Source: Marchantia polymorpha subsp. ruderalis
Lineage: Eukaryota; Streptophyta; Marchantiopsida; Marchantiales; Marchantiaceae
Reading direction: 5' to 3'
Assembly (NCBI GenBank): GCA_037833965.1
Contig: AP031352.1
Span: 7,606,501-7,670,500, forward strand
DNA length: 64,000 bases
Positions within the stretch are counted from its first letter, which is position 1. Each line of letters starts with the position of its first letter. The notes under the pieces were generated by a model. The model was not told the origin of the DNA. It did no database searches and saw nothing but the letters and a program-made list of their open reading frames with translations. The position numbers and the translations under genes were made by a program. Below are positions 1 through 10,109 of this stretch, one piece after another.

Positions 1-565
1 TATTAAATTATTAAAATATTTTTCTTTCATTTTAATTGATAAAATAATGCACATATTGAATTAGAAAATGTTGTTGCTACATATGATAGAATCATGCATC
101 ATGTTTCAACTGGAGAGACATATATGATGTAATTTTTTTAATAGACATCAACATAATGTAATAATGAGATAACATTCATAAATTATCAAACAAAAAATGC
201 TAATCTTTAATACTCTTGGTATAATTAAATATATACTTTCAAACTTTTCAATAATTATCACTCTGATATGAAATTGTGAATATAAACTTTATGATCTAAG
301 TAGCTATGTACAAGTAGAAAAAATAACCAATAAGCTTTACTCCATCTCCATAACCAGCGCAAGTACAAACTCTTTCTTTTTCAAAGTGCTTTCGTACAAA
401 TGAGCAAGAAGTTTTAAGACAGGTTTGGATTAGGTACTTCATGTAGTAGAGTTCTTAATTACAGCGATCTGAAGTTGTATAACTCATATGCAACAGTTAA
501 TCAAATCATAGTTAGTAGAAGTCATGAGTTTAACTTTAATCATCTCCATCCTAATCCCTAAGCTT
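1..565. other. AT-rich intergenic flank, no gene seen
   Basis: AT-rich sequence with many stops in all frames and no recognisable domain. It is the presumed host DNA, or older repeat, into which the large element to its right inserted. Confidence 0.5.
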
Positions 566-569
566 ATGC

Positions 570-945
570 TGTCGTGCGAATACGTATCGCCATACATCAT
601 ACATCGCTGACATGCTACTCACATACACATACACACACATACACACATATAAGGCGCGAGAGAGTACACACTCAAATGTCACAACTGAAATAAACGGGAG
701 ATTCCCCATTGGAATTCCCGTCGGTCGTTTACCCTACTGGCAAAACCGTCACCGTCACAAACATAGTCAAGCCAAACCCACTCCACACTCGGAGATTGCA
801 GGTCGATGCTCCCGAGCACTACTCCCAACGCGCTAGGCTTGACTCGAAGAACTGACGTTCTTCGAGCCGTCTCCGATCTATACCCTCTGACCTGAAACCC
901 TAGGCTCGACGCTACTTTTAGAAAAACACCAAAAACTACATCACA
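570..945 (-). repeat. Left (3') LTR of the DNMT element
   Basis: Positions 686-945 match 18,174-18,467 over a 260-bp module beginning TGTGATGTAG and ending TTTATTTCA on the minus strand. By eye there are roughly 20 substitutions between copies. The module is followed by a 118-bp segment (570-687) that occurs again at 946-1063. Ending the LTR at 570 gives TG...CA termini and a shared flanking ATGC; ending it at 686 gives no duplication. A TATA-like stretch lies in the 118-bp module. Confidence 0.65.
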
Positions 946-1063
946 GCTGTCGTGCGAATACGTATCGCCATACATCCTACATCGCTAACATGCTACTCAC
1001 ATACACATACGCACACATACACACATATAAGGCGCGAGAGAGTACACACTCAATGTCACAACT
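946..1063 (-). repeat. 118-bp module duplicated on both sides of the LTR core
   Basis: Near-identical copies lie at 568-685 and 946-1063 and flank the 260-bp LTR core. They share the GCTGTCGTGCGAATACGTAT start, a CA-rich middle and a TATAAGGCGCGAGAGAG stretch, and differ at only a few bases. The right-hand LTR of the element lacks this module. The arrangement could be an internal LTR duplication or the trace of unequal recombination. On the minus strand, a G-rich purine run that could serve as a polypurine tract lies just upstream of the 946-1063 copy. Confidence 0.75.
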
Positions 1064-1240
1064 TGCCCCCATAGTTGGCGGTCAGGTCCCTCTAACTCCC
1101 AAGTAGCCCTATCTACAACTACATGCTATACACTTTCGTGGGTGCGCGAACGAGTAGGCCAAGTGCTATGTTGCCCCATCGTTAGTCGCCTATCTGCAAT
1201 TCATAACATGTGAAGATCAAATCATCTACCCCTCTGAAGT

Positions 1241-1375
1241 ACATTGATGACAAACCCATCGTCCAGCCGGAACAACATCGATAGGCGGAGTTAGACACGA
1301 CATGTGCCATCCCCTAGAGCACATATCACACACCAACATACGGGCCGCCTGACCAGCTGACCCACACAGCATGCA
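1241..1375 (-). pseudogene. PHD finger at the C-terminus of the retroelement integrase
   Basis: The minus-strand frame starting at 1561 contains a textbook Cys4-His-Cys3 zinc finger. The spacing is C-x2-C-x11-C-x2-C-x4-H-x2-C-x14-C-x2-C, with motifs CMLCG, LVCDMC, GWHMSC and WVCHQC, and a Trp two residues before the last Cys pair. All eight zinc ligands are intact. PHD fingers read histone H3 tails, usually K4 methylation state. Here it sits where chromoviral integrases carry a chromodomain, so a role in choosing integration sites is a reasonable inference. The finger follows a short linker after the integrase C-terminal domain and ends the polyprotein. It lies in a different frame from the integrase fragment at 1591-2094, so this copy has a frameshift between them. 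Confidence 0.85.
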
Positions 1376-2094
1376 TCTTAAGCCAGCACGTACTATTGCT
1401 AAGCTTGGGTCCATAGTGCCATCTACGTTTGGGAGGTGGCATGGCGCACAATTGCGCACATGATCCTTCCAAACAACACCGTCACGACCCTCCAACAGGA
1501 GAACTCCAGAAGGTAACACCTCCCGCACTCGCAAGATTGTGCGTCTCGCCATCACATCCAATGTCGTCGGTGCACTCTGCTGTAGATAGACTAGTCTCTC
1601 ACATGGAATCTACAAAGCGATGGTCGATAACCTCCTCCCCGAATGGTTGCATATCGCAACGTATCTCTATGTTGAGCTATCGCAAGATTCTCAAACGTTG
1701 CACGCATAACTCTTCGAAAGAGCTCTGCACGCTGAGAACATACTCTCATCCACATATTCGAATCATCAAGGTTCACCACCTCGCTACACTCACGACGAAT
1801 CGATGTTGGCAAGTCTGGATCTCCGCCGTACAATAGAAAATATGGTGAGAAAGAAGCCAAGGATGCCTGCCGATTGAACCGATATCCCATGGCCAACCAT
1901 GGTAACTTAATATCCGAGTCCCCAAGATGACCTTTCTATATGCCATACTTGTGCAACGCCCTCTTCACCGTTTGTACAACACGTTCAGCTAAACCATCCG
2001 CCTCTGGATGATCTCGCGACGTGGTACCCACTATGCCTGGCACCATGCTGGTCCGTAGGAACTCCAACACCAATGCATCATCATGAACATCACG
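1376..2094 (-). pseudogene. Integrase remnant of the DNMT element (core truncated)
   Basis: The minus-strand translation shows the end of a retroviral-type integrase core: a HPEADGLAERVVQTVKRALH segment of the kind that carries the catalytic Glu. A region typical of gypsy integrases follows, with FLLYG and an IAQHRDTLRYA-like stretch (1591-1896), then an SH3-like tail reading into the PHD finger. The N-terminal HHCC zinc domain and the first two catalytic Asp motifs are missing between about 2040 and 2095, which points to an internal deletion. At least one in-frame stop (near 1930) and a frameshift (near 1590) further inactivate it. It was presumably a strand-transfer enzyme for integrating the element cDNA. 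Confidence 0.75.
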
Positions 2095-2287
2095 CTAATC
2101 CACACCACCATCCTCAACCTCAGGATCTGAAGATCGACCATCTATTCTCTGACTAGAGTAAGATGTCAGATGATACTCTCTGCTGGAGTTTCCACCTAAC
2201 CAACACATGAAGGTAGATGCATGCCAACCAGGCACCATCTCCTCGTCAACCTCACCATGCCATCTAGCTCCAGTGTCATCCTCCTGG
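2095..2287 (-). pseudogene. RNase H to integrase linker of the DNMT element, cut off by the nested insertion
   Basis: The open minus-strand frame from about 2287 to 2095 continues the RNase H reading frame found at 8389-8709. Once the nested element and one CTTGT copy are removed, the frame runs on without interruption. It encodes an acidic linker with no known motif and ends at a stop just before the deleted integrase core. Confidence 0.7.
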
Positions 2288-2292
2288 CTTGT
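2288..2292. repeat. Target site duplication CTTGT, left copy
   Basis: CTTGT directly precedes the 5' LTR of the nested gypsy element and recurs directly after its 3' LTR at 8384-8388. Five base pairs is the usual length for Ty3/gypsy integration. Confidence 0.95.
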
Positions 2293-2712
2293 TGTAACCA
2301 TCTTTAGTTAGTTAGAACTAAAGTAGAGGTTACTCTAAATATTGATGTATATACTTTAGTGTGCACTAGTCATAGCTGCCACGTCAGCGATCCGCGCACT
2401 TGGTAGGTACACAGTGGATGTGTTAGTTGACAGTGCCACGTTAGCAATCCGTGTGCTTGTAGGTAAGGATTGAGTGTGTTAGTTAGTGTGTTAGTTGGGT
2501 GCGCCACGTCAACGATCCGTGTGCTTGTTAGGGTTATCCGCCACGTCATCCATCCATTAGGAGTGGGATGGATGGTGGAGATTATATCTTATCTCCTTGT
2601 ACTTGTTGGTGAGAGCTATATAAGGGAGAGTAGAACCATTGTTGGTATCTCTTATCTTAAGAGTTTACGTTTCTATCTTCGAGTGAGCTTCTCCCTAAAG
2701 CCTAGTGTTACA
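2293..2712 (+). repeat. 5' LTR of the nested gypsy element
   Basis: This 420-bp LTR has TGTAACC...GTGTTACA termini and the same length as the copy at 7964-8383. It contains several CCACGTCA repeats, which resemble bZIP/ACGT-core sites, and a TATATAAG box at 2617-2624 that probably sets the transcription start. Confidence 0.95.
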
Positions 2713-2713
2713 A

Positions 2714-2725
2714 TGGTATCAGAGC
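2714..2725 (+). other. Primer binding site for initiator tRNA-Met
   Basis: TGGTATCAGAGC begins two bases after the 5' LTR. It is the standard complement of the 3' end of plant initiator methionine tRNA and primes minus-strand cDNA synthesis. Confidence 0.95.
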
Positions 2726-3325
2726 AACCTTGCTCTTTCCTTGAGTGTGGATTACCCCTCATGGAATAGCAAGTGAGTGATGATGGAGTGTAGTCTTGAG
2801 AGTGTATAGAGGTTGGCAGAGGTCATTCATCTACATGTAGAGAGAGGTGGAAGGGGAAAATTGTGGTTTGGCAGATATGGATGGGATTGACAGGAATCCA
2901 GTACCGCACTGGCCAATTTCTAACCTATTCGATATTCACCTACGTTGCATGGAGAAACATCATTTTCGGATGTACCTTGTGGCTTGTTGAGGTGCAGAAA
3001 ATATGACTATAGTGATGGAGTCAAGAGTGCCACTGATTCTTCCAATAGTTACTTATGGAGAGACTTGGGATTGTACTATATACATTCTATATTGATTGTT
3101 TCATGGATTTGAATCGCGAACCACCTGTCCCGGTTCGATTCAGCACTTATGTAGAGATTAGAACAGTAATAGACTGAAGAGGATATGGAGAGATTTGCTT
3201 GTGAGGAATTATGGAGAGGAGTACTATAGAGCTGTGATAGAATCACCTGCACCTTTTGTGACTTCTTTGTTGAGAGGTCACATAGTGATTATACTCACTT
3301 TGTATTAGAGGGAGTGTGAGAAAGC

Positions 3326-4578
3326 ATGGGGACATCAATTGATATGGGTGAGGTTCTCAATGCAATCATGGCGGAGATGAAAGAGTTGAGAAAAGCGATA
3401 GTAAATGGGCACACCAAGCAGCAAACCATGGAAGATAAAATCTTCGCATTGGAGAATGAGAAAGTAGAGAGAGAGAGAGAGTTGGAGAGATGGAAGTTGA
3501 ACCTCAAGTTCAAGCTTCCCAAGTTCAGTCAGAACCAACTCCTATTGATGCAGTAGAGTCAAATAGGAGACATCTTCAAGAGATTGAAGATCAAGCAAAT
3601 CTTTTGCTTCGAATGGGAAAATCCTGTAAGGTGGAAGCTTACAAAGGGAGTAGAGCAATGGGAGTGTTAGAAGGATGGATTATGAGGATGAATATTCATT
3701 TATTCCATTTTCATGTTTTTGATTATATTGCAGGAATGTTCATTATATCTTATCTTACGGATAAGGCTCTCACATGGTACACAATATGGGAGAGAATGCT
3801 TTCAGAACGAGGTGCTACCATTTCATGGAGTGGAATGCAGAAAGGACTTCTGCAAAATTTTCAAGCGGTAGATTCTCTTCAAACGGCAAGAATGAAGTTG
3901 TGGGATCTGAAGCAGAAAAGAGGTATTCATGAGTATATTGAAGAATTTCGTGATCTTCAAGTATCTATCATGGATATGAGTGGAGCTGAAGCCTTGGACG
4001 TGTTCAAATGAGGCTTGAAAGATCGAATTCGAAAGGAGGTGATGATAAGCAATCCATCTACTGTGAATGAAGCAATTGCAATTGCTCAACAAATTTCAGG
4101 TCCTTTTGGTGTTACACACGGTGAACCAGTCAGCAATTTTTGAGATCCATCTGGTCCAACACCGATGGAGTTGGGAAACCTTTGACGTAGAGAAGGTTTT
4201 GCACCAACAAGAGGACCACCACCAAGATTTGGAGTTGAAATTCGGCGACCAGGAGTTCCAAATTTGCAAGAAGGTTATGCAAATAACGGAATGGTTCGAG
4301 AAGGAGCTGGAGTTCGTGACAATTGTCAATGCTATGCATGTGGACGAATGGGTCACATAGCCAAGTTTTGTCGAGTTCGGCCGACACAACAAGGAGGACA
4401 GCCCATGCAGCGACGACCGTTCAACAATATGGAGGGGATAGAGTATGAAGAGGTGGAGGAAGCAGTTTCGGGAAACGAAGATCACCGTAATCTTGCCTTG
4501 CGGCCTTACTGGTTCTACAAAGCGAAGAAAAGGCGAGGTTGGAAGAAGGCAATGATTGGGAGCTCATGGAAGGAGTAA
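3326..4578 (+). pseudogene. Gag of the nested gypsy element
   Basis: The start at 3326 opens a charged, coiled-coil-like N-terminus. A retrotransposon gag capsid core follows (3490-4011; motifs LTWYTIWERML and LKQKRGIHEYIEEFRDL), then a CCHC zinc knuckle, CYACGRMGHIAKFC, around 4330-4370. The capsid forms the virus-like particle and the knuckle binds element RNA. A frameshift near 3490, an in-frame TGA at 4009-4011 and a second frameshift before the knuckle break the frame. A run of GA dinucleotides (about 3466-3482) sits at the first frame change. Confidence 0.85.
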
Positions 4579-5040
4579 GAAGCAAGCTCAACTCATTGTC
4601 ATTGATGGTTTCATGGAAGGACCCAAGAGGAGAGTTTTAATTGATCCTTGAGCAATTGAGAATTTTCTATCAAGGAGTGTTGCTATGAAGTTAGGTTTGA
4701 TGTTGATGAAGGACGTGAGTGAAGAAGTTGAATTGCCAAACGGGCAAACTGAAGTGATAGAAACACTACCACGTAGTGTAGAATTATCCATAGGTAGATA
4801 CAAGGAGAGCATTGAATGGAAAGTAATTCGTTTAGCTCGATATGATGTCATACTTGGAATGCCATGGATGGAGCAATATAATCCGAAGGTAGATTGGAGA
4901 AGAAAAGTGATTACAAGTAGTGGATGGAAGATCTATGGAGATAGAATTAGATCTCAGAATAGAAATTTACCCCTCTTTGTGATGGGTACAGCATCCATTT
5001 CTAGAAATGATGTATGTTTCCTTGAACTTATAACAGATAT
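4579..5040 (+). pseudogene. Aspartic protease of the nested gypsy element, active site lost
   Basis: The region after the zinc knuckle reads as a retropepsin. A VLIDP-stop-AIENF sequence stands where the catalytic D-[ST]-G-A motif is expected (4639-4665), followed by [16 protein letters not shown], the conserved flap/C-terminal motif of gypsy proteases. The stop falls inside the catalytic motif, so the enzyme cannot be made. Its normal role is cleaving the Gag-Pol polyprotein. Confidence 0.8.
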
Positions 5041-5977
5041 TGGGTCCACGGACAAACCTTACATCCCGGAGTCCTTGAACGACATTTTTATGAAGTATAA
5101 AGATGTTTTTCCATATGATCTACCTGCAGGATTACCACCAAAGAGGCGAGTAGATCACAAGATTGAGGTGATACCTGGAAGTACACCAACTTGCAAAGCT
5201 CCATATCGTTTGGCTCCAAACGAATTGGAAGAATGCAAAGCTCAAGTGGAGGAGATGTTGAGCAAGGTATTCATTCAACCAAGTGTTTCACCTTATGAAG
5301 CTCCAGTACTCTTTGTGAAGAAGAAGGATGGATCCATGAGACGATGTATCGATTATCGCGGGTTGAATCAGCAAACGGTGAAAAACAAATATCCATTACC
5401 TTGTATGGATGATTTGTTTGATCAACTTCAAGGAGCGAAGTACTTCACCAAGCTAGATTTGAGAAGCGGCTACAATCAAATTCGAATTGCAGATGAAAAT
5501 GTTCACAAGACAGCTTTTCGTACTAGGTATAGACACTTTGAGTATCTAGTGATGCCTTTTGGTCTCACTAATGCACCAGCTACATTCATGAACGATATCT
5601 TTCACCCTTATCTAGATAAATCTGTCATTATTTTTCTAGATGATAAATTGGTGTATAGCAAAACTTTGAGTGATCATAGAAGTCATTTACGAGAGGTACT
5701 TCAAGTTTTAAGAGACAATCAATTGTATGCCAAAGCTTCAAAATGTGAATTTGGCAAGTCAGAATTAGATTACTTGGCTCATAGAGTTACAGCTACAGGA
5801 ATCCAAGTGATGAGTGAGAAGATAGATGTCATTCAGAAATGGATAGCACCTAAGGATCAAACTCAATTGAAGAGTTTTCTAGGGCTCACTGAATTCTATC
5901 TTAGATTTGTGAAAGGTTTTGCTCGCCTAGCTCAGGCCTTGACTTCCATGTTAGAGAAAGGTCAAAAATGGAGATGA
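5041..5977 (+). pseudogene. Reverse transcriptase of the nested gypsy element
   Basis: An open frame covers the RT fingers, palm and thumb: [17 protein letters not shown]-type sequence ([10 protein letters not shown]), [14 protein letters not shown] with the first catalytic Asp, [15 protein letters not shown], and [11 protein letters not shown]. The last is the YxDD box, here with Lys where Ile is usual. It ends at [17 protein letters not shown] and a TGA at 5975-5977. The catalytic Asp residues are present; the Lys next to them and the stop suggest a dead polymerase. Confidence 0.9.
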
Positions 5978-6588
5978 GGAACATCTCAAGAGTTGGTTTT
6001 TCAAGCATTGAAAGATGCTTTGTTACACGCACATATTCTCAAGTGGTATGATCTTAACCGTTCTATCAAGTTGGCCACTAACGCATAAGGTACAACAGTA
6101 GGTGGCATACTTCAACAAGAATGGGAGTATGGATGGCATCCAGTTGCTTTCTATTCTCAAAAGTTGATGGCGGCGGAACAAAATTATCACACGACAGAAC
6201 GAGAGGAGTTAGTCATCGTGTTGGCAACCAAACATTGGAAGCATTACTTGGATGATAAGAAGTTTGTGGTGGAGACTGATCATAAACCCTTGGTTTATTT
6301 GAAAACTCAGAAGGATCTGTCCAAACGACAAATTCGATGGTTAGAGTGGCGTCAACCATGAAGATTGTGTACGTGGAGGGAAAAAAGCGAGTGGCGTCAA
6401 CCATAAAGATTGTGTATGTGGAGGGAGAGAAGCAACTTGCAGATGCTGTCACACGCATACCTTGTTTGAATCATGTTGCAGAAGTGAAAATTCAGGCGGA
6501 TTGGTGGAGCAAGATGTCACAAGCCACAAAGGAGGATGAAGAGATCACTCGGGCACTACAAACTGGAAAGGCTTAGAAATCTCGAGGT
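5978..6588 (+). pseudogene. RNase H of the nested gypsy element, with an internal duplication
   Basis: The frame continues after the TGA into a gypsy RNase H: AFYSQKLMAAEQNYHTTERE, ETDHKPLVYL and RQIRWLEW. The expected first-Asp segment is damaged (SIKLATNA followed by TAA at about 6086). A 45-bp tandem duplication at 6344-6433 and the resulting stops wreck the C-terminal part. Another TAG at about 6574 separates this from the integrase. Confidence 0.85.
6344..6433 (+). repeat. 45-bp tandem duplication in RNase H
   Basis: Units 6344-6388 and 6389-6433 both begin GAGTGGCGTCAACCAT and differ at about four positions, all G/A or C/T changes. The duplication is in-frame in length, but the units carry stop codons in the RNase H frame. 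Confidence 0.95.
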
Positions 6589-7950
6589 TTGGCGTTTTAC
6601 AATCAGCGTATATGGATTCCACAAGATCACGATTTGCGCACAATGATTTTGGCAGAAAGTCATGATACAGCCATTGCAAGTCATGTGGGAGTAGAGAAAA
6701 CCGTGGAGAGTATACAACGAGTGTACTATTGGCCCAAAATACGTGAGGATTTGGAGTCTTATGTTCGAAGTTGTTTTGCTTGTCAACAAAACAAGGCAAG
6801 TAATCAAAAACCAACGGGTTTATTACAGCCTCTTCCTATTCCCGAACAACGGTGGGAACATGTCACTATGGATCTTGTATGTGAGTTACCAAGGATTTCG
6901 TTAGGACATGATTCAGTGGTGGTTTTTGTGGACAAATTGAGCAAGATGATTCACATCAGGCCAACCACAAAAACAGTAACAGCTCCACAACTAGCTCAAT
7001 TGTATCTAGATGCAGTTTTTGTGAATCATGGCTTAAGCAAAGTGTTAATCACGGATAGAGGTACTCACTTCACTAGTTTATTTTGGAAAACTTTGTTTAG
7101 TTTTTTCAAAACAAAACTAACAATGTCAACGGCCTATCACTCTCAAACTGATGGACAAACTAAGAGGGCAAATAGAACCATAGAGGGTATGCTACGAGCA
7201 TTCACATTAGAAAAGCAAGAAGAGTGGGACAACCTTTTGCCACTTGTGGAATTTGCATATAACAATTCTGTTAATGCATCCACAAAAGTGTCTCCATTTT
7301 TTCTTATGTATGGAGCTCATCCTATAACTCCTTCAAGTTTGATGAGACTTCCCAAAGAAGAGGAGTTTTCGACCAAAGTTGCAGCAGTTAACGAATTTGT
7401 GGAGCATATTCACCGAGGATTACATCAGGCCAAGGAAAAGTTGGTGATAGCTCAAAATTGGCAAAAGCAGCATGCCGATGCTCATCGTAGAGAAGTGGTT
7501 TTTGAGGTTGGAGATCATGTTTGGTTATCTACAACAAATTTGTCTCTTGTAGGAACACCAAAGTTGAACTCTAGTTTCATTGGTCCATTTTTGGTTTTGA
7601 AGCGTGTTGGTGAAGTGTCATACAAGTTGGAACTTCCGTCACATATGAAAATACATCCAGTATTTCATGTGTCACGATTGCAAAAACATGTACCACGACC
7701 AAAACAATTCACCAACCAACCAGCACCACCTCCTCTTCCAACCTTGATAGCAGATCATGAGGAGTTTGAAGTAGAAAAGATACTCAAGAAACGTATTCGA
7801 GGTCATAAATATCCCAAAGTAGAGTATATGATTCAATGGAAAGGCTATCCATTGTATGAATCAACTTGGGAATCAGCTAAAAATTTAGCAAATGCACCTT
7901 TGATAGTTCAGGAGTTTGAACGTATGTGCAACGAGGACATTGCATCTTAA
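6589..7950 (+). pseudogene. Integrase with C-terminal chromodomain, nested gypsy element
   Basis: A long open frame of 453 codons. It contains the HHCC zinc domain (H..H about residues 24-28, then CFACQQNK), the DDE core with TMDLV (first Asp) and ITDRGTHF (second Asp), a GPFLVLKRVGEVSYKLELP-type C-terminal domain, and a chromodomain (about residues 390-445; EFEVEKILKKR, EYMIQWKGYP, STWES). Chromodomains tether integration to methylated-histone chromatin. At the third catalytic position the motif reads DGQTKRANRT: Lys stands where the conserved Glu is expected. A single G-to-A change accounts for this and should abolish strand transfer. The frame itself is otherwise intact. Confidence 0.92.
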
Positions 7951-7963
7951 AAGGAGGGAGGTT
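7949..7963 (+). other. Polypurine tract of the nested gypsy element
   Basis: AAAAGGAGGGAGG directly before the 3' LTR start at 7964, and directly after the integrase stop codon, is the expected plus-strand primer. Confidence 0.85.
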
Positions 7964-8383
7964 TGTAACCATCTTTAGTTAGTTAGAAATAAAGTAGAGG
8001 TTACTCTAAATATTGATGTATATACTTTAGTGTGCACTAGTCATAGCTGCTACGTCAGCGATCCGCGCACTTGGTAGGTACACAGTGGATGTGTTAGTTG
8101 ACAGTGCCACGTCAGCAATCCGTGTGCTTGTAGGTAAGGATTGAATGTGTTAGTTAGTGTGTTAGTTGAGTGCGTCACGTCAGCGATCCGTGTGCTTGTT
8201 AGGGTTATCCGCCACGTCATCCATCCACTAGGAGTGGGATGGGCGGTGGAGATTAGATCTTATCTCCTTGTACTTGTTGGTGAGAGCTATATAAGGGAGA
8301 GTAGAAACATTGTTGGTATCTCTCATCTTCAGAGTTTACGTTTCTATCTTCGAGTGAGCTTCTCCCTAAACCCTAGTGTTACA
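7964..8383 (+). repeat. 3' LTR of the nested gypsy element
   Basis: This 420-bp copy of 2293-2712 has a TATATAAG box at 8288-8295. It is followed by the CTTGT target duplication at 8384-8388. Confidence 0.95.
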
Positions 8384-8388
8384 CTTGT

Positions 8389-8990
8389 GCATAGGTTCCA
8401 ACTCAAACCATCAGCATCGAGGTTCGCAACTCCAGGTCTATGCACTACCTGAAAGTCGTACTCCTGTAAGATGAGAGCCCACCGTGCAAGCTTCCATGTG
8501 AGCTTGTCAGACTCCATCAACCACTTGAGCGGCTGATGATTAGTAACAAGGGTGAACTGCGTATCAAACAAGTAACACCTGAAGTGTGCCACAGCCCACA
8601 CCGTTGCCAAGCACTCTCCCTCGTACAAACTATATCGCGACTCCGCTGCATTGTTCGAACGACTAGCGTACGCAACCACAAACTCCTTGCCCTCATCATC
8701 ACGCTGCGTCAACACCGCTCCAAGTCCGACATACTCCAATCAGTGTGCAACTGGTATGGACGACCTTTGATAGGTCTCCTCAAGATGGGAGCGGCCATCA
8801 ATCTGGCCTTGAGCTCAACAAAAACTCTCTTCTGCTCATCTCCCCATTGCCACTCCTGATCTGACTTCAGCAACTGGTTCAAAGGCTTGGCTATAGCACT
8901 TAATCCCTTCACATACCTCCGGTAGTAGTTCGCCAAACCCATGAATGCACGAACTCTACTCACATCCGTGGGATGAGGGAGTGCGTGCAA
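8389..8990 (-). pseudogene. RT connection and RNase H of the DNMT element
   Basis: The minus strand reads the gypsy RT thumb (VRAFMGLANYYRRYVKGLS, 8709-8990) and then RNase H (GLGAVLTQRDDEGKEFVVAYASRS, YEGECLATVWAVAHFRCYL, LARWALILQEYDFQVVHRPG; 8389-8739) ending at DADGLSWN. A frameshift near 8720 separates the two parts. The RNase H catalytic Asp/Glu region is recognisable. The nested element at 2293-8383 interrupts the frame immediately downstream. Confidence 0.88.
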
Positions 8991-9864
8991 TAGCCTCCAC
9001 CTTTGCTTGCTGAACTTCTAAACCACCTGGGTATATCACATGACCCAAGTACTCAACCTTCTCCTGGAAGAACTTACACTTCCCAGGATGTAACCTCAAA
9101 CCATGAGCCCTCAACCGCTCAAACACAATCTGCAAATGTATCTGGTGTTGCTCCACAATGTCACTAAACACCAAGATATCATCAATGTAACATCTCACAA
9201 AATCCAACCCCGCCAGAATTTTGTCCATAACCCTCTGAAACTCGGCATGTGCATTCTTCAACCCAAAGGGTAAGAATCGCCACTGATACAAACAATCCTT
9301 GCCGTGGGAGTTGACACCCCAAAACGCTCTCTTGGTCTTGTCCTCCTCCCGAATTGGCAACTGATGGTATTCTGATCGGAGATCCAAAGTACTAAAAATC
9401 CCCGCATGTCCCATCACATCGAAGATCTCCTCGGGTGTTAGGCATGACATGCTTATCGGACTTCGTCTGTCGATTGATAGGACGGTAGTCTCCACACATG
9501 CGCCTATCCGTGTAGTTGCCATGTACATCCTTCTTCACCGGCATGACAGTGGCTAATGCATACTCACCATGCAATAACTCCACTAGTCCAACGTCCAGTA
9601 GGTCCAACGTCCTACTTTGAATCAATTCCTCTCCATCTCATTGTATCGATAAGGACGACGGAAGATTGGCGTATCACTAGCCAATTCTATCCGTATACCG
9701 GGTCCAATCAACGCACCCAACTCTTTCATACTGAAAGCAAAACAACTCCTACAGTCTCGTAGGAATTGTGTCAATCGTCGCCTCTCTCCTCCTGTGATAT
9801 GGGAACCAATCAATGGCTCCCATTCCTCCTCCATACACACACTAGAGGGAGGCGACACTATCAA
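8956..9864 (-). pseudogene. Reverse transcriptase of the DNMT element
   Basis: Three overlapping minus-strand frames cover one RT. 9622-9864 holds the N-terminal part (FRRPYRYNEMER). 9392-9625 holds VMPVKKD and MCGDYRPINRQT. 8956-9528 holds STLDLRSEYHQLPI (first Asp), LPFGLKNAHAEFQRVMD and RCYIDDILVFS (the YIDD catalytic box), then YLGHVIYPGG. The catalytic Asp residues are all present. Two frame changes (near 9620 and 9460) break it. It follows the methyltransferase in the same frame, so the two were probably one polyprotein. Confidence 0.9.
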
Positions 9865-10109
9865 TGGTTGCTACACTACATCTTGCAAAGAAGGGTTCTC
9901 CATACCTTCCTTCGTAGACACCTCCACATGAGAATACTCTCCATCTGCATGGGCTACAACTCTAGCAAGTCCTCTCGTCACGTCCCATGAAGTCCAAGGA
10001 TGACAAATATCTCGCCTGTCGCCCCCGGCCATTGCCACTACCGTACCGGTAGGCAATGAGTTAACAAGTGATGTACTAACCACCAAATCAACGCGCAAAC
10101 GGCGTTGCT

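Larger units (their letters stand above)
2293..8383 (+). mobile_element. Nested chromodomain Ty3/gypsy retrotransposon (chromovirus)
   Basis: A structurally complete 6,091-bp LTR retrotransposon inserted into the RNase H region of the DNMT element. It has 420-bp LTRs (2293-2712, 7964-8383) starting TGTAACC and ending GTGTTACA. An initiator tRNA-Met primer site lies at 2714-2725, a purine tract just before the 3' LTR, and the 5-bp target duplication CTTGT on both sides (2288-2292, 8384-8388). Domain order is gag, protease, RT, RNase H, integrase, chromodomain. About 15 differences between the two LTRs (roughly 96% identity by eye), mostly transitions, suggest an old but not ancient insertion. 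Several stops, frameshifts and active-site changes make it non-autonomous. Confidence 0.95.

Noticed and set aside
686..1063. Left LTR taken as module plus core (1063 down to 686)
   Set aside because: It gives a better purine tract upstream but no target duplication, and the right LTR starts at the core; kept only as an alternative.
3120..3150. GGTTCGATTC resembling a tRNA T-loop
   Set aside because: No acceptor or anticodon stems surround it; it lies in the gypsy leader.
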